A DNA stretch of 64,000 nucleotides from Scolanthus callimorphus (Eukaryota > Cnidaria > Anthozoa > Actiniaria > Edwardsiidae): NCBI GenBank assembly GCA_033964015.1, contig CM066923.1, positions 9,351,978 to 9,415,977 on the forward strand, in the 5' to 3' direction. Below, piece after piece: positions 13,064 through 25,000 of this stretch. Below the pieces are notes generated by a model. It made no database searches. It was not told the origin of the DNA and was given only the letters and a program-made list of their open reading frames with translations. The stretch's first letter is position 1. Every line of letters starts with the position of its first letter. The position numbers were made by a program, and so were the translations under genes.

Positions 13064-16000
13064 ATGGGCTATTGACTCAGAGGCCATGAGGGCGAGAGGA
13101 ATAATTGTTTAGTCAAATCACACTAGTAGGTCAATTTCTATTGCCAAAAAATTGTTTTTGCTCTGGTCATTTGCCATTTTCTGGCGTCCAAATCCGACAC
13201 TTCGCTACTAGTAGGCTATAACTTATAGCCTACTAGTAGCTCAACCAATCAGAACGCAGCATTGATAATAGACCACTAGTGTGATTTGACTAATCTTTGA
13301 TAGGTCAAGCATGTTATTGATAGCATGGCAAGGATTTGAACGTCACTGTACTTTATGACCTACCCTACCTTCTTTGATAGATTCAAGCAGATTTTTGATA
13401 GCGCAGCAAGATCTCAACATCACTGTACTTAATGGCCACCCCTACTTTCTTTGATAGATTCTTTGATAGGTTCAAGCATGTTATTGATAGTATGGCAAGG
13501 ATTTGAACGTCACTGTATTTATGACCTACCCTACCTTCTCTGATAGACTCAAGCATATTTTTGATAGCGTAGCAAGATCTCAACGTCACTGTACTTTATG
13601 GCCACCTCTACCTTCTTTGATATATTCCTTGATAGGTTCAAGCATGTTATTGATAGCATGGCAAGGATTTGAACATCACTGTACTTTATGACCTACCCTA
13701 CCTTCTTTGATAGATTCAAGCATATTTTTGATAGCGTAGCAGGATCTCAACGTCACTGACTTTATGGCCACCTCTACCTTCTTTGATATATTCTTTGATA
13801 GGTTCAAGCATGTTACTGATAGCATGGCAAGGATTTGAACATCACTGTACTTTATGACCTACCCTACCTTCTTTGATAGATTCAAGCATATTTTTGATAG
13901 CGTAGCAAGATCTCAACGTCACTGTACTTAATGGCCACCCCTACCTTCTTTGATAGATTCTTTAATAGGTTTAAGCATATTTTTGATAGCATGGCGAAGA
14001 ACTCAACGTCACTGTACTTTATGACCACCCTACCTTCTTTGATAGATTCAAGCATATTTTTGATAGCATAGCAAGATCTCGACGTCACTGTACTTAATGG
14101 CCACCCCTACCTTCTTTGATAGATTCGTTGATGGCTCAAGGATGTTTTGATAGCGTGGCAAGGATGTCAGCGAAACGTCACTGTATGGCCACTCCTACCT
14201 TCTTTGATCGATTCTTTGATAGATTCAATCATATTTGATAGCATAGCAAACATATCAATGACACCGTACTTTATGAGCAGCCCTACCTTCTTTGATAAAT
14301 GCTTTGATAGATTCAAGCATATTTTTGATAGCATGGCAAGGATTTCAGCGTAACGTCACTTTTTGACCAACCCTACCTTCTTTGATAGATTCAAGCTTGT
14401 TTTTGATAGAATATCAAAAATATCACTGACACTGTAGTTAATGACCAGCCCTACCTTATTTCATAGATTCTCTGATAGATTCAAGCTATCCCTACCTTCT
14501 TTGATAGATTCTTTGATAGATTCAAGCTATCCCTACCTTCTTTGATTGATTCTTGATAGATTCAAGCGTATTTTTTATGTACTTTATGGCCTACCCCTAC
14601 CTTTTTTTTGATAGATTATATGATAGATTCAAGCTATCCCTACTTTCTTTGATAGATTCAAGCATGTTATTGATAGCATGGCAAGGATTTGAACGTCACT
14701 GTACTTAATGGTCACCCCTACCTTCTCTGATAGATTCTTTGATAGGTTTAAGCATATTTTGATAGCATGGCGAAGATCTCAACGTCACTGTACTTTATGA
14801 CCAACCCTACCTTCTTTGATAGATTCAAGCATATTTTTGATAGCATAGCAAGATCTCAACGTCACTGTACTTAATGGCCACCCCTACCTTCTTTGATAGA
14901 TTCGTTGATAGGCTCAACGATGTTTTGATAGCGTGGCAAGGATGTCAGCCAAACTTCAATTTATGGCCACCCCTACCTTCTTTGATAGATTCTTTGATAG
15001 ATTCGAGCATATTTTGGTAGCATAGCAAAGATATCAATGACACCGTACTTTATGAGCAGCCCTACCTTCTTTGATAAATTCTTTGATAGATTCAAGCGTA
15101 TTTTTTATGTACTTTATGGCCTACCCCTACCTTTTTTTGATAGATTCTATGATAGATTCAAGCTATCCCTACCTTCTTTGATAGATTCAAGCTGCTCCTG
15201 TACCTTCGCCGCCGTCAGGTACTGATCACCCATCAGCTGCTGATGAAGGGAGGACTCTGTTATGGTCATCTCATTCTCCGGTGCCGCTGCCTGCGCCAGA
15301 AACTGCGACGACCTGCCAACTCCTCTTCCAGAAGCGCCACCTGTGACAAATTACACGGGGTCATGAAGACCTAATTCACATAATGATTGTTTTACAGCAA
15401 AAACTATTTCCCTCAAGATTCAACCAAGGGTTAAGACATACAATCACTCAACTTGTCGCGCAACATTGTTGCGTTGCAAGTCTAATAATTGTTGCTCGTT
15501 TTTCATCGAATTCACAACTTGTCGTGTGGCATTTTGTTTTGATGATCACACATGCGAGCCCTAGGCGGATTTTGTCCCGTGTCGTGCCGTGGCCGCACCG
15601 TGTTCCGTGCCTTAAACAATCATACGAAATCTACTCTAGAAGTTATATTTCCGCTCTGCACAGGGAATTTCCCATCGAACAAGAATTCACACGTAAAGCC
15701 ATGGAAAAGCCAGACACTTCCATTCTTGTGTAATGAGAAATCCCAGCCTGTACAGTCCCAGGCGTTCCTTGTATGCGATGACGTCACAGCTTAACCACAG
15801 GAAACCCGTCTAGAACGCCAAGGACTAGGCTAGGGAAATTCGTCATTTCCCATGGGTTTCTGCTGTCCATTCTTGTGCCATGGTTCCCATGGGAAATTCA
15901 GCATTTCCCATGGTTTTCTGCTGTCCACCACCTACCGATCCTGGCATGGGTCGTCTCTTGCGCTGCGTGCTTGATGATAGTGTCACGGGTTCCACCACTC

Positions 16001-19000
16001 CGAACTCCTTGTTGAGCCTCACGCCACAGATGGTGGCCATTTCTTCCGTTACCGGATCCACCGCCCGCTCCCCGATCATAATCGGGACTAGCCCATCCCC
16101 TGTTGGGTCTTCCATTGACCCCCCAAGGGGAATTATGGTGTCCGTTTCTCGGTCCTTCTCTATTCCCAGTATTGGCACTTCTAGGTCGGTACCTGAAACA
16201 TCAGTATGAAATTAGCATACCAGTCATAGTTGTAAAACCAAGTAATTTCAAAGCCTTGAAAAATTTTCAGAAGAATTATACATCTGCAAAAGCTCTGAAT
16301 ACCCATCGAAACCTTCTCAGTAGAAGGGCGCAAAAGGGTGGTCCAAGGCTCTAATTTATCATTCAAGGAGGGGGGGGGGGAGGAGGGGCATTTGCAAGAG
16401 CGAAGGTGTAAGGCCTTATGTTTTAAGACAATGGACATGGCGTTGACACAAAATAAAATGAGCAATAACCTCCCAAATGAATCGTTATGTGAATTCACCG
16501 ATCGCCGATCTCGCATTTATTGTTCCACCTCTCTTAAAGGGAGGCTGTCACCATATGCTCCAGGAACGATCACCGAGCAAAACTATTTAGACCATCCTAT
16601 CAGAAAACTATTGAACAATATGTAAAACGTAAACATTTGGTCGGATGGATCGAGAAATTCAAAACGGATTGTTTTGAGATGCGCAGAACAGCTGCGTAGT
16701 TGCGTGACATCCTCCCTTAAAGGACATGGTGGTAACAAGATGTAAATATCGTTAGCTGATTTCGTCTATTACCTGACGGGTCCAAGAGAGTAGTCCCCAC
16801 TAGGATAGGCAGTAGTTGTCCGGTAGCGGTGAATTCGTACATCCCTGGGCTTCCCCCACTTTCCAGCAGCAGAGCAGCGCGTTCCTCTCGTCTCATGACG
16901 TCGTGAAGGGTACGCAGTAACTGCGTCATCACCTGGACAGAAAAATAAGAACGAAAATCGCATTCATGAGGACACTATAGTGTACAAGGGTACACTACTG
17001 TGAAGATAAAGTGCAACGACGGAGAAGATTATTTATTTTCTTTTCATTTCAAAGGTGAATCTTAAACGCATGTCAAATGCGTTTTGCCGCGGTGTTAGCC
17101 TCGTACACTTAGCATGACCGAGAGACTCTAGGACGAGAAGCGACCAAAATATAGTTTATTCCCAGTCATTTTATCGTTGAGCTCTTTGAAAGAGGTTTCA
17201 GACGAAGCATTTGTCCGATTCACAAGTAAACAAACCTTGACTCTTGATCTAGTCAGATCTTTCTCCGCCGTCTCGAGTAGACTGGTCTCATGTCGCCCAC
17301 TGCTTGGGGTGGGTCCTGTAATGGCTTCCTTGAGCGCCCTCACGCTCTCGATCACCCTGAACTCGTGATAAAGCTCCGCGACATCCAACACATACTTATA
17401 TCCTCCGCCTATCGGTTCCAGCTCCCGCTCGTCATCTCCGTCATCAATGAGCCTGGCACTAGTGACCTTCAGGGGGCGTGACGACATTGGTTCCGTGAAG
17501 CTCTCCCCTATAAGAATAGGCACCTCGTCGCCGCGCTCCGAGTCCCCAGGGGTACCCCCTATGGGGATGACCTCACCGGTGCGAGGGTCGATAGTGACGC
17601 AGATAATTGGGACTGGGTTTCCTGTGTTTGGATCCAGCATCATGCTGCCTATCTCTATGGCAACGGGGAGCCCTGTCACGGGGTCGACGTGTGTGCCGCC
17701 GATTGGGTAAGCGTTTCCTGACAAAAAAGAAAACAGATGAGAAAATGAACAAGCAGGACGGCAGAGGCGGAATTGTTTTGATACATGTTTTGATTCATGC
17801 ATGCAATATTGTACTCGTTATGGTACTTTTACAGCAGGCTTTTCGTCCTCGCAAACCATTTTCCCCACGTTTTCTTTCCGTAAACAAGCAGTCAGTAATG
17901 TTTACGAAGTGTACTTTCTTGCTGAGGGCGGAAGTTTTTCAAAAGGCTTCCCTTTGTCTCCTCTTTCACGGCTTTCAAGTGCGTTTCTAGAGCGGCCCTG
18001 AGCACATGTCATCCTAATGTTTTTATTTTGGAAACGTTCGACGAAAGCAGAAAGCGTATTATACCAAAACGAATTCTGATTGGCTCTCAGTACAGATCCG
18101 TGCTCTCAGCCATGGGTACATAAAATGATATACCAACGTGCCATCGTCAGCGCGCGCGCAAAAAAAAAAACAATGAAAACAAAGTTTGGCTGCTCACTTC
18201 TTTGTGCTATTTGTCCCCTCGCCTTTTCGCAAACGGCTTCTTCGCAGAATTCGGAATGCTTATACGACTTTGTATTTTACACAATCGCGTGCCCTATGAC
18301 GTCACTTACCACTCTCTGGATGGATAGTCATGCCCAATATTGGCACAGGAAGCCCGGTCTTGCCACATAGCATCTTGCCACCAAATCTCATGTCGCTCTT
18401 CCTCTCGACAGGCGCCAAGCTGGTCTTCACAAGAATGCCTGTCTCGGGGTTGGTAGGGTAGGGGATGTAGGGGATGAGGACCTCAGTGGAGCTTCCTGCA
18501 TCCGCGTTAGTGCAGTCAGCGGTGAATATCAGCCTTGAGGAGAGAGGGTCGTACGAGACATTTCCTGGAAATGGAGAGGGTACATGGTAAGGTAAACAGA
18601 TCTTAAATCTTATGAATATCAGTCTTGAGGAGAGAGGGTCGTACGAGACATTTCCTGGAAATGGAGAGGGTACATGGTAAGGTAAACAAATCTTTAATCT
18701 TATGAATATCAGTCTTGAGGAGAGAGGGTCGTACGAGACATTTCCTGGAAATGGAGAGGGTACATGGTAAGGTAAACAAATCCTTAATCTTAAAACCAAC
18801 GAGTAAGGTTGTTGTAAAATAAAGTTCAAGTGCCTCTGCCTATGAACATGTTGCTGAAACAGGAATATAGAAACTAATAACACACAAAACAGAAACTGAA
18901 AATAACAAACAGGTGTACAAACAAACAAACAGACAAGCACACAAAACAAACAAATAACCACGGAAGCACGAATACGCTCTTGTCAAGCTTGAATACGAAA

Positions 19001-22000
19001 TAGTCTTTACCTTCTATGGGCATGACGCGTGCGGTATTCGGATGAACAAAGAAATATGGCGGCACAGGCACATTGGTCACATTATCGGACAGCAACATAT
19101 TGGCCGTGTCCGGATTTGGGACAATCAACCCAGTATGTGTCTCTAGTGATATAATATCACTGGCAATGACATTATTGTCAGCATTTAGAAGCTTTTCTCG
19201 CCCCAGGATTTCTCCTTCGATGGTGCAGATTCTCGCCCCAGTCCATTCGCCGAGTAGTGCCCAGGCTCCTCTCCGCTGTGCCTCGCTTGTTACTTCGACT
19301 TCTAATCGTTGTAACAATGCATCAACACGACTTTCCACCCTAACGATAATAACAAACGACTTTTAGCGGAGCACTATTAAGCGGGGCATCCAGCATTATC
19401 AGTTATGACATGGTTTCGCACCCAGCAGTTGAGAAGTACCATGATCACTAAATCAGAATTTACGCAACTGTTGGAAAAAATAACTACAGATTCACCTTCG
19501 AGGTGATAACTTGAATGAGAAAATGATGATGATAAACCCATCAAAGCCCACAGCCAATCACAACGCGCGTAGTATCGCGCGCTAAGTTAGCAGAGATCAC
19601 TGGCAGAGTGCAAAACTTATATAGCCAGTGTAAAAGGAAAATTGAACCGCATTAATAGTTTGAGTTATTTTGAGAGCTCCGCTTTTAGGTTGTGCCTAAA
19701 TGTATATATTTTTCATGCACGCTATCGAGAGAAAAATATATCATCCATAGATTCATGAACAACATCCACACAGACATGAATCTTACTTGTGTATGAGTTG
19801 CTCATTAAACTCGTCAATCATGTCTTCAGAGGTCCTCGCGGGGTTCTCTGCGTACGCCTTCAGCACTCGAGTGGCTTCCCTGAGCGTGGATTGGAACGCC
19901 ACTTGATGGGCTTCCCGGCCCGTCTCGTCATTCTCCCATATCGCCTTCTGGCGCTGAAGGATTTGCTGGAACTGGAAGCCCAGGTCCTTGCGACGTTCTA
20001 GTTCTAACTCAAGCTGGTATGAATTTTATTAAGAGAAAAACATTTTAGTCATAACAATGGCGTGAATGGGGAGGGAGAAGTGGGTGAAGGCAGATGAAAA
20101 TGTCCAGGGTGGACAGCTAGAAGGGGAGCGGCCATATTACTTGCAATTGACGATTCCAGCTATAAGCGCGCGCGCTCTTCTTTAGTCAGAAATGCCCCAC
20201 CCATGTCTCACAACTACCAGAATGCAGCGCGCGCTTTTTTAACAGCTGTTCGACAAATGTCCCACATCTACCGACATGCAGCGCGCGCGTGCGTTATAGC
20301 TGGAATCGGATGACAACTGGATGCCGTTTTTGAGCTATTTGGACGTGTAGTTTCCCAAGTATGTTTTTGTAGTTCCAAATACACCACCCACCTCTTCTTT
20401 CTTGGCCTCATAAGACTGTAGATCTTCGGCCGTAGCCATGGCAGATCGTCCTCGTAGGTTCAGCTTTGCGATCCACAGTCCTTTGATGCCCTCAGACTGC
20501 TGGTTAATCTTCTGATACAGCTGTTTAGCCTGGTCCTTCTGTCTTGAGATCGCAGCGGTCACGTCCCGGGACTGCTTGGACAGGACGGTGTAGAATTCCC
20601 CTGTCGTGAACCCTTCTAGGTCGACCTGTTGGTCGTAATCCCAGAACTCGTCGCTCTTTACTTCCATTTCCGCTGCAAGAAATGAAGAACACAGGCTTCA
20701 ATTACTCAGTCGCAATTACTCAACGTGAGTAACTGATTTCATTAAGGCGCGGGTAGGCACAGGTAGGCGCGGGTAGGCACGAGTAGGCGCTCGACATTGA
20801 TGGTCTGCCCCTGCGCGTGAAAGTTGCTTGAGAACTGTCCTTCAAAATTCTTACTGACTCACCAGGGGTTGGCTGTGGTTCAATGGCGCTGGTGGGGCCT
20901 GGTTCTAGTGCTTTGAGCGCTGCTTCTCTGGTGTGGTATTTCTTAGCAGGATGTACCGTCGATCCCTTTGACGCATAATCGTCGAAATTATACCGCTGTG
21001 CAAGTACTCTGTATCGCGGATACCTAAACATCTTTTTGCTCCAGCCATGCTTGCGGAAAATTAACTGAAAAACACAAGTATGTGAAATCAGACTCGCATA
21101 CTTCTTATAAGATGATCCAAACGTTCTCTGCATTCTTGCTAATGCCAGTTAATGTTCTTGGTCATAATGTAAACAACCAATCGCATGGTTTGTACATGAT
21201 ATTTATTAGGCGTAAATACCACTCGTCAAATGTCGAAATTTCAAACATTATAGAGATATCACGTAGGTATTTATACCAAATATCATGTACAAACCATGCA
21301 ATTACCTTTATTATTATTCAGCCATGCCACTATCTCGATTCTGATTGGCTAAGAGTACACAGCGAATGCATGTTGGCGGGCAGTTTGTGACGTCAAACTC
21401 CAGACATTAGGATTGATGCACTCTAATGACGTAATAACGCAAGCCAATAGGTTTGGCCGCCATCTTGGTTTACATTTCGAAGGCGAAAGCCAATTTAGCC
21501 AATATTCTCGTTGAATCTGCTATGGTGTTTGACGAGAGATCATTGCTCAGAATATCTAAACATCAACAATGGCTATTTGAACTGAATACTAATGGACGTT
21601 AGCTGAAGTTGAAAAACCGTTTCGCCTTCAAGGCCTCATCATCGACGTCGTTTAGCTAGGTAAGAATTCCTGGTTGCTGAATAATAAAACAATTATTGAA
21701 TTCGGTTTTCGCATGATAGTGAAATTTGTCAACGCCTTGAGTTAGTGTTATCCGCCTCAGCTTCGCTTCGGCAGATAACACAAACCTCGGCGTTGCCAAA
21801 TCTCACTATCATGCTCAACCTCATCCAATAAGTGTTAATTATTACCCGTTGTACGCTCTCGATTCTTATTTGCTAAGAGCGCGCGCATTACCTTGTACCT
21901 TACGCAATGTATCATTGGCCTAGAGCAAATGAATAGCATATTTGGTTATTTACTTACCAGGCCAAGTACTAGGATAATCATCAAGAGGAAGAAGCTGCCC

Positions 22001-25000
22001 AACATCGCACCAATCAGGACCCAGTCAGGCATGACAAGAATGTTCCTATTTAGACCGATACCGTTCTGAATTGCGATCCGAGGTGTGGTCGGGAAAAACG
22101 GGCCGACTGACGAGCACGCGGCACCTTGAGGCATGACGCGGATGAGCTGGGGAGATGATGAACAAGATGAACAAGATGAACAAGATGAACAAGATGAACA
22201 AGACGAACAAGATGAACAAGACGAACAAGACGAACAAGACGGACAAGACGAACAAGACAGACAAGACGGACAAGACGAACAAGACGGACAAGACGAACAA
22301 GACGAACAAGACGAACAAGACGGACAGGACGAACAAGATCAACAGGATCAACAAGATCAACAAGACGAACAAGACGGACAGGACGAACAAGATCAACAAG
22401 ACGAACAAGAGCACTTGACCCCGTGAGGTTAATCAGACGCGAAGGTAGGAAGTGGCAACGAACGCTACCGTAGCGGATAAGAATAAGGCCAACGTTTTTC
22501 CAGAAGCCGTACGACCCTTGCCTAACCTCCCTGGAAGTTCTTAGTACCGTATCAAGAAAGTTGTACTCACCATTTTGCTTGTATCTTTGGAACTGGATTT
22601 AAACGCGTACACGCCAGGACTGTTGAACTGGAAGGCGAAAAGCGTGGCAGGCTTACTCGTCGTCAACAACTTCTGCTTCTCATTCATGTCCTCAAACTTC
22701 CCAGAGTCAAAGTAAGGATTGGTATTATAAAGACTTTCAGTATCATACACAGGGTAGCTGCTGTTTGTTATTTGCCAAACCATTCTAGCTCCGTGAAGTA
22801 GACAGACTACAGGATTTTCGATTCCTTTCTGTTGCGGCGAGGAAGGAGAAGAAACTGCGAGAAGACTTCGGCGTCTTCGGTTTGAGACAGTAGCATTTGT
22901 TGGCGAAGGAGCTACAGTAGTAGCAGTGGAGGTATTAGATGAAAGGGAAATGCCGTCCAGCAAGTCAATAAGATACGACGCATCGACGTCGTATGCACCG
23001 AGGAAACTTGTTACTGCAGAAGCAAACAAAAATATAATTACTACCAGCCTGATTGGACCGTTTTATAGCTGCAAAATGTTTCTAGTTTCACAAGACAATT
23101 ACACATACATAAGAATTAAATCAACGATTTTACACGTTTTTAGGGTTACTTTTGGTAGCTTAAATGTAAATGTAAATAAAATAATCGTCTAAATTTGTTA
23201 AATAACCGTTTGAACCGCTAGATAAGCACAGATTTGGAGTATTTTATATGATATCGAGCGGATGGAAGCGGATTGTGAAATGTCATTTTTGATTTCTTTT
23301 CTTTTCTATATAGGCGAGAGGCCTATATAATGCAAGTTTCAGTTCCTTTACTTTCTAAGACTAAATACAGCCGATTACGTTTGACTGTTTAAAAGGGTGG
23401 AGATACAGGTCCGTGAAGTTGCGTTCGTGCGAAGCAAAAGTTTGGGGAGCCCCGGGGAGTTTTCACTGTGAAATGTGGCACATTTACTAATTTCCAGGTG
23501 CTCTTTTCAGTGATGAGGGTGGACTTTCTTGAACTTACTGATTTTAAAAGATCAAGAAACCGTGGAAGGGTCTATTACTGGTCGGATCCTGGAGGGAGCT
23601 ATTACCTGACATTTGGCAGATGGATATTGGGTAGCATTTGTTGTCATTTCTATTCTCGCACGTCGTCTCAAGAAAAGCCGCCTGGAAGTCCTCACTGAAG
23701 CTTGAAAGATGATATTCCTTCGCCTAAAAACAAAAAACAATATATCTTTTATTATCTAAGGAAAAGACGTTCCCGGATACACCTAGTAAGTCATTAATGA
23801 GAAGGTCATTGTTTAGGATGTGGTCATGCCGTTGTGCATAACATGCATAAGACTGCTCACGCTGCTATTGCAATCTCAATAGTGTGGACCCGGCCTTACT
23901 GACATTCAGAAGGTCATTGTTTAGGATGTAGTCATGCCGTTGTGCATAACATGCATAAGACTGCACACGCTGCTATTGCAATTTCAATAGTGTGGACCCG
24001 GCCTTACTGACATTAAGAAGGTCATTGTTAAGGATGTGGTCAGGTGGTCATGCCGTTGTGCATAACATGCATTAAGCCTGTCCACGCTTATCTGGTAAAC
24101 TCAGTAGTGTGAACCCGATGTTACTGAGCCTGTGTCAGCCGCCATTTTGACAGCATAGCAACATACCAAGTCTGAGAATGCATCCATTAATTCCATCGGC
24201 TAATTTAGAGAATAAAGAGCAATGTTCTCGATTGAACTTGGTTAATAAAGTCTGAAACTTTGTTTTTAGATGTTTATTGAGAGATTTCTACACGTAATTC
24301 GTCTTCTAATATCGAACGAAAACAATGACAAAGGAGTGACTGACACGGGCTCGTTATGCTCGACATAAGAACGGCAAGCTAAGTTATCAGTGTTATTTTG
24401 CTAATGTGAACCGGGTGCTACTTACTATGTTGTCGTTAGAGTTCATGACCTGAATCATGTTAGGACTGGAACACCGAAGACAGAGTCGGTTTTCCTGCCT
24501 CTTTCTACAATCCCTGTCGCATACATCATCCAAGCTCGGCTGAATGCATCGACACATGCTATTTTCCTTGTCAAAACCGTCATCCCTTACCAGACACTGA
24601 AAATATACGACAAAGACAAAAACACAACACGTTTCAGTATTGCAGACACTAAACGAATGGAATAAATAATGTGAGTTGGAAGTAGTTTATCAAACACGGG
24701 ACAGAATGTTGAAGTTGGTCGAAGAGACTGACTACGAGGTGTTGGGAAATACTTGTGACAAAAAAACCAATTCGAGTATCTGATACAGCTTCACAAACGA
24801 ATCATTAAAGGTCGAGTAAATGAAGGAATAAATTCTCCAAAATCTATGCAAGTAAAGATGGTTTCAAAAGGTTTTAAAAACGGTAAGTGTAAAGGTCGCT
24901 TTTACTAGCTGATCTTCACTCAAGGTTCCCAAAGAATTACTTGTCAAACGAAACGTTCCTGGTCCAGTGAGAAATGGAATTTCCGCAGTTTTGGGAAGCA

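Larger units (their letters stand above)
15936..19339 (-). other. Cytoplasmic DPxTGxxxPIxG repeat domain (exons 40-44)
   Basis: About ten short units of about 20-25 residues with core D-P-x-T-G followed by V/I-P-I-x-G. Examples are HVDPVTGLPVAIEIG, MLDPNTGNPVPI and TIDPRTGEVIPIGG. Spaced repeats of a beta-turn plus strand suggest a repeat fold. I do not recognise the family, and the function is unknown. Confidence 0.8.

Noticed and set aside
22046..22426. Overlapping ORFs of about 90-120 codons in several frames rich in Asp-Glu-Gln or Leu-Phe-Val
   Set aside because: They only translate the 9-bp tandem array; such a repeat has few stops in any frame.
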